Source: Bog-756 sp050014755
GTDB taxonomy: Bacteria; Actinomycetota; Acidimicrobiia; Acidimicrobiales; RAAP-2
Direction of reading: 5' to 3'
NCBI GenBank assembly: GCA_050014755.1
Contig: JBEKCS010000003.1
Location: forward strand, 30,549 to 94,548
DNA: 64,000 bases
Part shown: positions 25,970 to 34,465 of the stretch, one piece after another
How the letters are laid out: each line of letters opens with the position of its first letter
Numbering within the stretch: the first letter of the stretch is position 1
Translations under genes and position numbers: made by a program
Notes under the pieces: model-generated
Database searches by the model: none
Told to the model about the DNA's origin: nothing
The model's input: the letters and a program-made list of their open reading frames with translations, nothing else

Positions 25970-26880
25970 GCCAGCTCGACTTCAACGGACGCGTCGCCGT
26001 CGTCACCGGGGCGGGACGCGGCATCGGGTTGGCCTATGCGCGCCTGCTCGCCGAGCGTGGGGCCCAGGTGGTCGTGAACGACCTCGGAGGCTCGATCGAC
26101 GGCGTCGGGGCCGACGGCACGCCGGCTGCCGCCGCGGTGGCCGACATCGTGGGGTCCGGCTGCGTAGCCGTCGCCGACACCAACGACGTGGCATCGGTCG
26201 CCGGGGCGGAGGCACTCATCGCGGCGGCGGTCGACCGGTTCGGTCGGATCGACATCCTCATCAACAATGCCGGCATCATCCGCTGGGCCGGCCCCCCGGA
26301 CGTCGACGCCGACAACCTGGCCCAGCACCTGGCGGTCCACGTGGGTGGATCGTTCAACACCGCTCGCGCCGCCTGGCCCCACATGGCCGGCCAGGGCTAC
26401 GGCCGCATCGTCATGACGACCTCCACCGGGATGCTGGGCCTCCCGACCAATACCTCGTACGCCACGGCAAAGGGCGGGGTCGTCGGGCTGACCCGCAGTC
26501 TCGCGACGGCGGGCGCCGCCCACGGGATCAAGGTCAACATGATCGCGCCGGGGGCGATGACCAGGATGGCCGGGCCACGATCCGACGATCCCCGGATGGC
26601 GCCCGGACTCGTCGCCCCGATGGCCGCCTACCTGGCCCACGAGAGCTGCCCGGTGAGCGGCGAGCTCTACACCGCCGGATTCGGACGGTTCGCCCGGCTG
26701 TTCATCGCCTCCACCCAGGGGTACGTCCACCCCGGGTCGGAGCCGACGATCGAGGACGTGGCCGCCCATTGGGACAGCATCAACGACGAGGCGGGCTACT
26801 TCGTCCCCGCCGACCTCATGGACTGGTCGGCCGCCTTCATGGCCCACCTGCACGAGGACGGTCCGTCGCCCGCTCCGTGA
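25966..26880 (+). CDS. SDR family oxidoreductase (MFE/17-beta-HSD4-like), probable CTG start
   Basis: About 304 residues. The cofactor motif is VVTGAGRGIGLAYARLLAERG followed by VVVNDLGG, typical of the SDR domain of multifunctional enzyme 2-like hydroxyacyl-CoA dehydrogenases. NNAG and SYATAKGG (YxxxK) are present. A C-terminal tail of about 90 residues extends beyond a usual SDR. No ATG, GTG or TTG occurs in frame near the domain start. A CTG at 25966 overlaps the amidohydrolase TGA (CTGA), the same geometry as the GTGA couplings elsewhere. A real CTG start by translational coupling is the best reading; an earlier start inside the amidohydrolase gene cannot be excluded. Confidence 0.85.
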   Translation: MSQLDFNGRVAVVTGAGRGIGLAYARLLAERGAQVVVNDLGGSIDGVGADGTPAAAAVADIVGSGCVAVADTNDVASVAGAEALIAAAVDRFGRIDILINNAGIIRWAGPPDVDADNLAQHLAVHVGGSFNTARAAWPHMAGQGYGRIVMTTSTGMLGLPTNTSYATAKGGVVGLTRSLATAGAAHGIKVNMIAPGAMTRMAGPRSDDPRMAPGLVAPMAAYLAHESCPVSGELYTAGFGRFARLFIASTQGYVHPGSEPTIEDVAAHWDSINDEAGYFVPADLMDWSAAFMAHLHEDGPSPAP

Positions 26881-26896
26881 GGGCGGAACGGTCACG

Positions 26897-27664
26897 TCAC
26901 TCGTCGAGAAGGTCGGGGTGCTGCTCGACGATCCAGTCGTAGAGCGGCTGGAACTGTCGCCACCCGACGCGGTGTCCCCCGGTCTGACCGAACGTCGTCT
27001 TCGCCACGCCCGGTTCGATCAGGACGGGGCTGCCCGCGGCCTCGGCCACCAGCTGGGCCTGACACGTACGCTCCATCGTCACGAACCACCAGGCCGCCTC
27101 GTCGACGGTGCGGCCGACGGTGAGCAGGCCGTGGTTCGACAGGATGGCCGCCTTGCACCCGCCCAGGGCCTGGGCGATCCGCCTGCCCTCCTCGATGTCG
27201 AGCACGGCTCCGCTGTAGTCCTCGAAGACGACGTGGTCCTCGTAGAACGCGCAGGCGTCCTGGGTGAGCGGGTCGAGTGGGCGACGCAGCGACGACCACG
27301 CCTTTCCGAAGACCGAGTGCGAGTGGGCGGCGGAGACGACGTCGGGGCGGGCCGCGTGGATCTGGGAGTGGATCACGAAGGCCGCCTTGTTCACCGGCCA
27401 CGTACCTTCGACGACCTCGCCCCGGTCGTTGACCAGGAGGAGGTCCCGCACCCGGATCTGCTTGAAGTTCATCCCGAGGGGGTTGACCCAGAAGTGGTCC
27501 GTCCGCTCGGGGTCCCGCGCCGTGATGTGCCCGGCCGTGCCCTCGTCGAAGCCGAAGTGCCCGAAGATCCGGAATGCGGCGGCCAGCCGCTGCTTGCGGT
27601 GGGTGCGTTCCTCCTCGAGGGAGTCGAACGTCGGGAACGTGTGCGGGGTGCGGTCGGACACCAT
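26897..27664 (-). CDS. class II aldolase/adducin family protein
   Basis: Zn-dependent aldolase, epimerase or decarboxylase-like enzyme, 255 residues. The metal histidines appear in SAAHSHSVFGKAWS, and the third in LSNHGLLTVG. The opening helix region RLAAAFRIFGHFGFDEGTAGHIT is the family signature. Its start is 30 bases from operator site C, which it shares with the divergent acyl-CoA dehydrogenase. It may cleave or dehydrate a hydroxylated intermediate; the substrate is unknown. Confidence 0.92.
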   Translation of the reverse strand: MVSDRTPHTFPTFDSLEEERTHRKQRLAAAFRIFGHFGFDEGTAGHITARDPERTDHFWVNPLGMNFKQIRVRDLLLVNDRGEVVEGTWPVNKAAFVIHSQIHAARPDVVSAAHSHSVFGKAWSSLRRPLDPLTQDACAFYEDHVVFEDYSGAVLDIEEGRRIAQALGGCKAAILSNHGLLTVGRTVDEAAWWFVTMERTCQAQLVAEAAGSPVLIEPGVAKTTFGQTGGHRVGWRQFQPLYDWIVEQHPDLLDE

Positions 27665-27693
27665 GGCGGAATCCTACCGCCCGAGGCCGCAGC

Positions 27694-27709
27694 TGTACCG
27701 GTCGGTCCA
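27694..27709. promoter_or_regulatory. shared operator, site C (aldolase / acyl-CoA dehydrogenase)
   Basis: TGTACCGGTCGGTCCA fills the 58-base divergent gap between the two starts, 30 bases from the aldolase start and 14 from the dehydrogenase start. It matches site D in 14 of 16 bases. Binding here would block both promoters. Confidence 0.65.
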
Positions 27710-27722
27710 ATAGGATCGGACG

Positions 27723-28871
27723 ATGGACTTCGAGCTCAACGGACCCGAACGCGAACTGGTCGGGCTGTGCCGCGACTTCGCCGGCAAGGAGATCGCGACG
27801 CGCGCGCCCCGGGCCTGGGACGAGGCACGGTGCCCGACCGACCTCCTCCGGGAGATGGGCGAGTTGGGACTCCTCGGGATGCTCGTCCCCGAGGAGTGGG
27901 GCGGGATCGGCATGTCGACGGTCGGGTTCGTCGCCGCCATGGAGCAGATCGGTCTGGCCGACCAGTCGGTGGCCGCGGCCTGGCAGGCCCACGTGACGAT
28001 CGGCTCGCTACCGCTGCTCCTGTTCGGCGACGACGCCCAGCGCGAACGGTGGCTCCGCCCACTGGCCGAGGGCCGCGCTCTCGGGGCGTTCGGGCTGACC
28101 GAGCCCGATGCCGGCTCGGACGCCCGGGGGATCCGCACCCGCGCCGTTCGGCGCGACGGAGGCTGGGTGATCAACGGGAGCAAGACGTTCATCTCCAACG
28201 CCGGGACGGACATGTCCTTCGGGGTGACGCTGCTGGCCCGCACCGAGTCGGGCGCGGACGCGCCGCCGCGATTCGCGAGCTTCGTTGTCGAGAAGGACAC
28301 CGCCGGCTTCACCATGGGCCCGAAGATGCGCGGGATCGGGTGGCGGGGCCTCGACACCCGCGAGCTGTTCTTCGACGACGTCGAGGTCGCCGACGACCAT
28401 CTCGTCGGTGACCCGGAGCTCGGGCTCAGCCAGTTCCTCCGGACGCTCGAGGTCGGGCGAATCTCCATCGCCGCCCTGTCGCTCAGCCTGACCCAGGCCG
28501 TGCTCGACCTGGCGACGGAGTACGCACGCCAGCGGGTGCAGTTCGGGCAGCCGATCTCGTCGTTCCAGGCCGTGCAGTTCAAGCTGGCCGACATGGCCAC
28601 CGAACTCGAGGCCGCCAGGTGGCTCACCTACCGTGCCGCCTCGCTGCGCGACGCCGGGCGTCCCTTCCTCAAGGAGGCGGCTATGGCCAAGCTGAAGGCC
28701 AGCCGCCTGGCGACGTGGGCGGCATCGGAGGCCGTCCAGATCCACGGCGGCATCGGGTACATGCTCGACTCGCCGGTGGCCCGCTTCTACTGCGACTCGA
28801 AGGTCCTCGAAATCGGCGAAGGGACCAACGAGATCCAGCACCTGGTCATCGCCCGCGCCCTGGGTTGCTGA
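27723..28871 (+). CDS. acyl-CoA dehydrogenase
   Basis: FAD-dependent acyl-CoA dehydrogenase of 382 residues, a normal length. The FAD/substrate segment is FGLTEPDAGSDARGIRT, the family motif YARQRVQFGQPISSFQAVQ is intact, and the C-terminus IHGGIGYMLDSPVARFYCDSK is followed by IGEGTNEIQHLVIARAL. The glutamate of GEGTNEIQ is in the MCAD-type catalytic position, unlike the other two dehydrogenases in this window. Its promoter contains site C. A hairpin 15 bases after the stop is a likely terminator. Confidence 0.95.
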   Translation: MDFELNGPERELVGLCRDFAGKEIATRAPRAWDEARCPTDLLREMGELGLLGMLVPEEWGGIGMSTVGFVAAMEQIGLADQSVAAAWQAHVTIGSLPLLLFGDDAQRERWLRPLAEGRALGAFGLTEPDAGSDARGIRTRAVRRDGGWVINGSKTFISNAGTDMSFGVTLLARTESGADAPPRFASFVVEKDTAGFTMGPKMRGIGWRGLDTRELFFDDVEVADDHLVGDPELGLSQFLRTLEVGRISIAALSLSLTQAVLDLATEYARQRVQFGQPISSFQAVQFKLADMATELEAARWLTYRAASLRDAGRPFLKEAAMAKLKASRLATWAASEAVQIHGGIGYMLDSPVARFYCDSKVLEIGEGTNEIQHLVIARALGC

Positions 28872-28886
28872 ACGGAGGCACGCTGT

Positions 28887-28907
28887 CTCCCGTACGACGA
28901 ACGGGAG
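28887..28907 (+). terminator. hairpin after acyl-CoA dehydrogenase gene
   Basis: CTCCCGT-ACGACGA-ACGGGAG forms a perfect 7-bp stem with a 7-base loop, 15 bases after the stop at 28871. There is no U-tract, as is usual for intrinsic or assisted terminators in high-G+C actinomycetes. Confidence 0.5.
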
Positions 28908-29369
28908 GATAGGCCGGCACCCGATTCGGTTCCCCGACAACGGGTCCCTTCTCGGGACTCGGATTCGTGCTTTCGGCCTGTAGCTCCTCGGGCGTCGTCC
29001 GCCGAACGGAACGCGTCGCCACGGTCGGCATGTTCGTTGTTGACTGTCCAGGAGACAACCAAGGTCCTTGGCGGGACCGTCCAAGCCCCAAGGGAATGCT
29101 CGGTGCCGCCGGGCAACCAACGTGTAGGTCTCTACTTCCTTTCGGGGCGAGGCCCGTTGGAAGTCCATGTGTCGTGGAACGCACGGATGGTGACCACGTT
29201 CACGGGGGTCCACGGCGGTCATCCCACATTCCTTGATGGAATGGCTCCGCCGCGGTACCGATCAGTCACCGTGGCTCTGGCCGCCATCCTCGATCATCTC
29301 TGACTACGTATCCCAGCGTCACGCAACATCAATGAGGTCGGCACGGCCATGCCGACGGAACGTTCGGTA
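28908..29369. other. mostly non-coding gap with one weak small ORF
   Basis: After the hairpin this stretch is lower in G+C than its surroundings. The best open frame is 29037-29303 on the plus strand, 88 codons from a TTG, with a moderate G/C bias at third positions. I recognise no motif in it and see no ribosome site, so I do not call it a gene. The rest shows nothing I can name. Confidence 0.35.
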
Positions 29370-30311
29370 CTAGCCCTTCGATGCGATACCGACGAACGGA
29401 GTACTTGATCCTTGGCCAACGCCAGAGCCCAAGAATGGAGCATCTCCGAATGCGAACACCCCGCCGTCTGAGGCGACAAGCCAGTAGCCGGTGCCATCGG
29501 GGTTCGCCGCCATCCCCACCATCGGTTCGTTCAAACGGATCGAACCGGCCGAGCCATGGAACTGCGCGTCGCCGAAACTGAAGACCCCGCCATCGGAGGC
29601 CACGAGCCAGTAGCCCTTGCCATCGGGCGTCGACGCCATCCCCACTATGGGCTCGTTGAGATGCTGACCACCCATCGAGCCGTAGAACTGGGCATCTCCG
29701 AAGGAGAAGATGCCCCCATCGGAGGCCACGAGCCAGTAGCCGCCACCGTCGGGTGTCGCCGCCAAGCCGACGACGGGTTGGTCGAGGCGCGTCGCGCCCA
29801 TGGAGCCCAAGAACGGCGCACCGCCGAGGGCGTACACCCCACCGTCCGCCCCAGCGAGCCACGCACCCTGCGATGCCGAGGCAATGCCCACGATGAGGGA
29901 GTTCACAGGGCCGACCGTCAGGGGCGACCCGCTCACGGTCGAACCGGTGTTCCCCATGCTCGAGATCGTTCCGCGGTAGATCGGCGAGCCGAACCCGTTG
30001 TAGCTCGTGGGCCCATCGCCGAGCCAGAAGCCCCTACCCCCAGGTGCCGTCGACAGTCCGAAACACGACCACGGCGATTCAGTTGTCGTGCGCGGGGTGG
30101 GATTGATGCACGATGCGTTGGTGCTGCCAAGGCTGGCGGCGTTGAACGCATAGCTCTGTCCTGACGCGTTCAGGAGCCAATAGCCGGGACCAGATGGGTC
30201 AGCACCGTTCGGCACGGTTCCACCCGAGACGGTGGAGATGCTCACGCCGCCCATCACACCCAGCGTGATCCCGAGCACCCCAGCGAGCAACCGGATCTTT
30301 CTCAAGGTCAT
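29370..30311 (-). CDS. secreted repeat protein with GYWLVASDGG beta-propeller-like repeats
   Basis: A 313-residue exported protein. The N-terminus has a signal-peptide pattern (MTLRKIRLLAGVLGITLGVMGG). From residue 141 there is one divergent repeat, then three near-identical 42-residue repeats (181-222, 223-264, 265-306), each VGxAxxPDGxGYWLVASDGGxFxFGDAxF. Such repeats form propeller-like surface domains common in actinomycete and Acidimicrobiia exported proteins. The ribosome site AAAGGCGGAG precedes the ATG. It is a stand-alone gene; a cell-surface or adhesion role is inferred. Repeat number may vary between strains. Confidence 0.88.
   Translation of the reverse strand: MTLRKIRLLAGVLGITLGVMGGVSISTVSGGTVPNGADPSGPGYWLLNASGQSYAFNAASLGSTNASCINPTPRTTTESPWSCFGLSTAPGGRGFWLGDGPTSYNGFGSPIYRGTISSMGNTGSTVSGSPLTVGPVNSLIVGIASASQGAWLAGADGGVYALGGAPFLGSMGATRLDQPVVGLAATPDGGGYWLVASDGGIFSFGDAQFYGSMGGQHLNEPIVGMASTPDGKGYWLVASDGGVFSFGDAQFHGSAGSIRLNEPMVGMAANPDGTGYWLVASDGGVFAFGDAPFLGSGVGQGSSTPFVGIASKG
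29394..29771 (-). repeat. three tandem 126-bp coding repeats
   Basis: Three in-frame 126-bp units encode the 42-residue GYWLVASDGG repeats. The units differ at scattered bases, so this is an older expansion, not a recent duplication. Confidence 0.85.
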
Positions 30312-30623
30312 CCGCTCCGCCTTTCAGCATCACAAGTCCACTATCCGGCTATCCGGGTCGCGGTGGCAGTCTGCTCCCAACCCGGGATTTGCACAAGAAC
30401 GATATCCGCTCCGATCTGACCCGAGTCACCGCTGTCTCACATCACTCGATGGGTGAGGCACGCGCCACCTCCGCATCGATCTCGTTGCCTGCTCTTGCGA
30501 GCATCCCACCTCGCCGGAATTCGAAGAACTCCGTCGCCGCTCGTGGCGATGCCGCCCCGACCCCGTTGAGTGTCATGGTGGTGACGAAGATCGGTACGGG
30601 TCGACAAGCGGGACGAGGTAACG
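30312..30623. other. intergenic stretch, divergent promoters, possible coding remnant
   Basis: This 312-base gap is divergent between the repeat protein and the lipoprotein genes. The minus strand is open from 30792 down to 30442. Its tail (FFEFRRGGMLARAGNEIDAEVARASPIE) looks protein-like, but the frame overlaps the lipoprotein start and I recognise no family. It may be a gene remnant. No clear operator or hairpin was seen. Confidence 0.3.
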
Positions 30624-31178
30624 ATGGACGAGTTCCCCAGCAGCGCTGCACCAGTCGATGATCGAGTTCCCATCCCACGGTATCCGGGATGGCTTCTCGG
30701 ACTGCTACCGGCTGTTGCCCTTCCCCTACTGGTGACGGCTTGTGGTGGCTCTTCGGCGACGATCCCGACGACGTCCACGGGCTCGATCCCACTTGGGTGG
30801 AATACCCTCGACTACGGCAAGGTCAAGATCTCCGTCCCACGGAGTTGGTCAGTGTTCCGCAACGCGGTGTGCCCGAGTTCGACAGCAGCTAACGCCCTGT
30901 ACCTTGGCGCCCCAAACGGTAATTGTCCGTACGTCCCTGGCCAGGTCACCCCGACCAACTCCGTCATCGTCTCGCTGGTCGCCTCACCGATCTCGTACAC
31001 GTCTGGGACGTGCCCGCCATCGGTGAAGATTGACGGCCTCGTCGCCGTAGTTGTGGGGCCCTGCGCAACAAATGCTGCTGCCGGGGTGATCGAGTGGTGG
31101 GTGTCGTCTGTGGGAGTGCTGATCGATGCCCGGGGCCCGGTCACGGATCGAGTCCTCCACACGCTGCGCCGGGCGTAG
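30624..31178 (+). CDS. putative membrane lipoprotein
   Basis: A 184-residue protein with a lipoprotein signal: a hydrophobic stretch PGWLLGLLPAVALPLLVTAC ending in the lipobox LVTAC-GGSS, with the lipidated Cys at about residue 40. The mature part has an IPLGWNTLDYGKVKISVPRSWSV segment and five further cysteines, suggesting disulfides outside the membrane. The ribosome site is GGGACGAGG before the ATG. I recognise no family beyond a general resemblance to lipoproteins that precede sigma-factor loci. It lies 101 bases upstream of the ECF sigma gene on the same strand. Confidence 0.82.
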   Translation: MDEFPSSAAPVDDRVPIPRYPGWLLGLLPAVALPLLVTACGGSSATIPTTSTGSIPLGWNTLDYGKVKISVPRSWSVFRNAVCPSSTAANALYLGAPNGNCPYVPGQVTPTNSVIVSLVASPISYTSGTCPPSVKIDGLVAVVVGPCATNAAAGVIEWWVSSVGVLIDARGPVTDRVLHTLRRA

Positions 31179-31279
31179 GACATTCATGGGGAGCGGGCAC
31201 GAACCCCCGACCAGGGGCCAATCCAGAACTTTTTCCGAACGTGACCCGACATTCTGACGCACTCGTGACTTGAGTAGAC

Positions 31280-31819
31280 ATGGTGGCCGCAGGAACCGAC
31301 GAGGCGGGGCAGCCGGTGATGCTCGGCAGGAAACATGAGCCCTTTGACAGCTGGTATGCACGGGAGCACCCCCGACTCGTCGCAACCTTGTTGCTGAGCA
31401 CGGGCGACGTCGAACTGGCTACCGAGGGCGTGGACGAGGCGTTCACCCGTGCGCTGGAGAAGTGGGATCACGTGGGCGACATGGAGTCACCGACGGGTTG
31501 GGCTTTTCGAGTTGCGCTCAACTACGCACGCCGGGCGGCTCGACGGCGAGCGATCGAGCGTCGCCTGTTGCTCAAGCGGGCGAAAGATGTTCCAGTCCCC
31601 GCACCGGCCGGGGAGGTCTGGCAGGTCGTCTCGGGCCTCCCACCTCGACAACGTGAAGTGGTCGTCCTGCGCCACATCGGCGACCTGCGTGAAGCCGAGA
31701 TCGCACAGGTGCTCGGCATCTCTCGGAGCACCGTCTCGAGCACCCTGTCTGACGCCCACCATCGTCTCGGGCACCTTCTGGACGACGATCCATCAACACA
31801 AGAGAGGCACCATGTCTGA
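31280..31819 (+). CDS. ECF-type sigma-70 family RNA polymerase sigma factor
   Basis: A 179-residue alternative sigma factor. Region 2 runs through EPFDSWYAREHPRLVATLLLSTGDVELATEGVDEAFTRAL. Region 4 is clear: LPPRQREVVVLRHIGDLREAEIAQVLGISRSTVSSTLSDAHHRLG. The 5' end could be ATG 31280 or the Met 13 codons later (MLGRKHEP). The gene overlaps the start of the membrane thioredoxin-like gene by 8 bases, the arrangement usual for a sigma/anti-sigma pair. CGTGAC occurs twice, 24 bases apart, in the upstream region and could be part of an autoregulated promoter, but I cannot assign it. Confidence 0.92.
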   Translation: MVAAGTDEAGQPVMLGRKHEPFDSWYAREHPRLVATLLLSTGDVELATEGVDEAFTRALEKWDHVGDMESPTGWAFRVALNYARRAARRRAIERRLLLKRAKDVPVPAPAGEVWQVVSGLPPRQREVVVLRHIGDLREAEIAQVLGISRSTVSSTLSDAHHRLGHLLDDDPSTQERHHV

Positions 31820-32759
31820 ACTGAGCCGTATGGCCCAACCGTTGCTTGATCATCCGGTGGTCCCAGCACCGCCGACCAACGAACTGCGGCGGCGCACCGT
31901 GCGTCGACGTCAGCGGCACCTCCTGGGCGGGACCACGACGGTCCTCGTGGTCGCTGCCGTGGTGATGGGGGCCACCCTCGCCCCTTCGTCCCCAAAGCCC
32001 CTCGGCGGACCAGGCTCCTCGTCGAGCCTCACCGCGTACATTCAGAAGGGGGTTTCGGTATCCGACTCGACACTCGAGTCCATCGGGCTGCCGTCCAGCG
32101 TGACGGTACCGGCCTCGCTTCCTGGTGGTGCTCCTCTGACGCAGGACGGAAAGCCCGTCGTGGTCTTCGTCGGAGGTGAGTTTTGCCCCTACTGCGCCAT
32201 GGAGCGCTGGGCCCTGGTCGTCGCCCTGTCCAGATTCGGCACCTTTTCCCACCTGGGCCAGACGATCTCGTCGGCGTCCAACGTTGTGGATCCGGGTCTT
32301 CAGAGCTGGAGCTTCATGGGCTCGACGTTTACCAGCCCGTCCTTGACGTTCGCTCCGGCAGAGATCTATTCCTCCACACCGAACCCCACGGGAACCGGGT
32401 TCGAACCCCTCCAGAGCCTCACTCCCATCCAGGCGAAGGCGTACGACACCGATACTGAAGACGGGGGAAGGGGAATACCCTTCGTCGACATCGGAGGCGA
32501 GTTCGTGGCCATCGGGGCGAGCGCCGACGCAGCGGTACTCCAGAACCTCTCCCTCGATCAGATCGCCGGGCAGCTCGACGATCCCTCGAGCCCTGTCGCA
32601 CAGGCAGTGGATGGCGCGGCGAACTATCTCATCGCGGCGATTTGCTCGGTCACGTCGACGTCCGCAGCACCGATCTGCAACTCCCCGTTCATCGCTCAGG
32701 CTCAGTCGATGATGGCGGCTCACCCGTTCATGGCTGGAGCCCCTCTCTCGGGGCAGTAG
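31812..32759 (+). CDS. DUF929-like membrane-anchored thioredoxin-fold protein
   Basis: A 315-residue protein. A cytoplasmic N-terminal segment of about 37 residues (ELRRRTVRRRQRHLLGG) precedes one transmembrane helix (about 38-57, TTTVLVVAAVVMGATLA). The external domain is thioredoxin-like with the redox motif FVGGEFCPYCAMERWAL (C125, C128), matching DUF929 in my recollection. Two more cysteines lie near the C-terminus. The start ATG 31812 overlaps the sigma gene by 8 bases. The short inside segment next to a sigma factor suggests an anti-sigma or redox-sensing role; this is inference, and no standard anti-sigma domain is visible. Confidence 0.85.
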   Translation: MSELSRMAQPLLDHPVVPAPPTNELRRRTVRRRQRHLLGGTTTVLVVAAVVMGATLAPSSPKPLGGPGSSSSLTAYIQKGVSVSDSTLESIGLPSSVTVPASLPGGAPLTQDGKPVVVFVGGEFCPYCAMERWALVVALSRFGTFSHLGQTISSASNVVDPGLQSWSFMGSTFTSPSLTFAPAEIYSSTPNPTGTGFEPLQSLTPIQAKAYDTDTEDGGRGIPFVDIGGEFVAIGASADAAVLQNLSLDQIAGQLDDPSSPVAQAVDGAANYLIAAICSVTSTSAAPICNSPFIAQAQSMMAAHPFMAGAPLSGQ

Positions 32760-32903
32760 TCGTGAACTCGGCGAACCTCCGATGTGGACCGGTACTCGAA
32801 GGGTGGCCCGAATCGCCGGTCGCGAGCGCGTCTTCCGAGGCCGGGGTGGTTGCCACCTTCGACATTCCTGAGCCGGCCGGCCCGGATGACGACGTCCGTC
32901 AGC

Positions 32904-33851
32904 TCACTGGCCGGCCAGCGCGGACACCACCGGCCCCAACGTCTCCCAGGCGTCCGACTCGATCGACCAGTACGAGATCCCGTACTCCTCACGTCGCCAC
33001 CGCAGTTCCTCGGCCATCTCGTCGAGCGTTCCCGCCAATGCCACCGGGACGTGCAGCGCGTCCGCCGGGTCGATGCCGAAGGCCGGCGCCATCTGGGCGG
33101 CCAGGCCTGCTGCGTCGTCGGTGACGATGGCGAAGCCGATCAGTGCATTCAGCTCGAGATCGTCGAAGCGGTCACCCGCCGCCTCTTTCACCCAGACCAC
33201 CTTCTGGCGGGTTCGATCCGGCGTCATATCGGCCGCCGTCTCCACGCCGCCTGTTCCCTCGCGCAGGTTGGCGTTGATGCTGACGATGTCGGCGTGCTGC
33301 GCGGCAAAGGAGAGCACACGCTTGCCGCCGCCCCCGATGATGAGCGGTGGTCCGGGTCGCTGCACCGGTCGTGGCGTCAGGGTGTGGCCCCGCACCTCGT
33401 AGTACTCGCCGTGGAAGTCGAACGGACCGTCGGTGCGCAGCAGCCCGTTGACCATTGTGACCGCCTCCTCGAACCGGTCCACCCGGACGGCCGGTCGGTC
33501 ATAGGTCAGACCGGCTTCCTCGTAGTCGGTTCGCATCCAGCCGGCGCCCAGGCTGAGTTCGAGGCGCCCGTCGCTGAGCACGTCGAGCGTGGCCGCCTCC
33601 TTGGCCAGGACGAAGGGGTGCCGGTAGTCGTTGCAGAAGACGAGCGCACCCAGACGCAGCGTTGTCGTGGCCGCGGCCACAGCGGCCAGGGCGGGGACGG
33701 GCGCCAGTTGGTCGCCGAAGTGGTCGGGCATCAGCAGTGTGCTGTAGCCGAGGTCCTCGGCCTTGCGTGCCTGTTCGGCCCAGCCCTTGGCCGTGCCGTC
33801 GGGCGCCTTGCTCAGCTGTGCGGCGAAGCGGAACCTGTGATCGTGTGCCAT
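32904..33851 (-). CDS. LLM class F420-dependent-type oxidoreductase
   Basis: A TIM-barrel luciferase-like monooxygenase-family protein of 315 residues, of the F420-dependent subgroup. Segments seen are AEDLGYSTLLMPDHFGDQLAP, TLRLGALVFCNDYRHPFVLAKEAATLDVLSDGR and LSLGAGWMRTDYEEAGL, with LIIGGGGKRVLSFAAQHADIV. Members use reduced F420 to oxidise or reduce alcohols, hydroxylated steroids or other small molecules. The start ATG 33851 is chosen because the barrel begins right after it; the frame is open further upstream. Orientation separates it from the sigma locus. Substrate unknown. Confidence 0.9.
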   Translation of the reverse strand: MAHDHRFRFAAQLSKAPDGTAKGWAEQARKAEDLGYSTLLMPDHFGDQLAPVPALAAVAAATTTLRLGALVFCNDYRHPFVLAKEAATLDVLSDGRLELSLGAGWMRTDYEEAGLTYDRPAVRVDRFEEAVTMVNGLLRTDGPFDFHGEYYEVRGHTLTPRPVQRPGPPLIIGGGGKRVLSFAAQHADIVSINANLREGTGGVETAADMTPDRTRQKVVWVKEAAGDRFDDLELNALIGFAIVTDDAAGLAAQMAPAFGIDPADALHVPVALAGTLDEMAEELRWRREEYGISYWSIESDAWETLGPVVSALAGQ

Positions 33852-33916
33852 GGAGTCATGCTGCCCCAGATCCGCTCGGTGCGCCCGAACACCGGGTTGG
33901 GGCATGACGTGCCGGA

Positions 33917-34282
33917 TTACCCCTTCGGCGCCTGACGGATGTAGACGCAGATCTCTTCGATCAGACCATCCGGGTCGACGTCGAAGACGAGACACTCATG
34001 AGTGACCAGTGGGCGGCCGTCCACCTCGATCGTCTCGCGAAGTTCGATCATGATCCGCTGATCGACGAGAGCGGTGACCTTGTCGATGTCCATCCGGTAG
34101 CCGGGAAGCGACGGCATGGTGCTCTGGAGGAAGGACACATAGGTGGTGACGCCTTCGAAGTCGTCCCCGAAGGGTCCGCGTCTGACCACATCGCGAGCGA
34201 GACAGCTGGTGACCTCGTCCCAATCGTGGCGAGAAAGTGCCTGCAGATAGCGCACTGCGATGGTGCTGGACGGATTCGTCAT
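33917..34282 (-). CDS. SnoaL-like polyketide-cyclase-type protein
   Basis: A 121-residue NTF2-fold protein: IAVRYLQALSRHDWDEVTSCLARDVVRRGPF at the start, YVSFLQSTMPSLPGYRMDIDKV and THECLVFDVDPDGLIEEICVYIRQ at the end. This pattern is typical of SnoaL-like isomerase or hydrolase proteins. The start ATG 34282 is preferred because the family begins there, although the frame is open to 34681. It lies 65 bases upstream of the LLM gene on the same strand, so the two may be one transcript. Confidence 0.82.
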   Translation of the reverse strand: MTNPSSTIAVRYLQALSRHDWDEVTSCLARDVVRRGPFGDDFEGVTTYVSFLQSTMPSLPGYRMDIDKVTALVDQRIMIELRETIEVDGRPLVTHECLVFDVDPDGLIEEICVYIRQAPKG

Positions 34283-34465
34283 CTGGAGCACACGGCCACG
34301 GTACTCCTGCCGAGTCGGCGTGCGCCCTACCGCCGGGAGCGAGGCACCGTCGTCGTCAGTCGGTCCGGGATTCCGCCGGAATCGGTCGGTCCCACCTCGC
34401 GACATCCAATCCATTGGGACGATCTGCCCGAAGGGGTTGACCCCCCCCGATGTGGCTCCCCCTGA

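Noticed and set aside
29037..29303. 88-codon plus-strand frame starting at TTG
   Set aside because: No ribosome site and no recognisable family; codon bias only moderate.
30442..30792. 116-codon minus-strand frame before the lipoprotein gene
   Set aside because: It overlaps the lipoprotein start, lacks a ribosome site, and no family is recognisable; mentioned only as a possible remnant.
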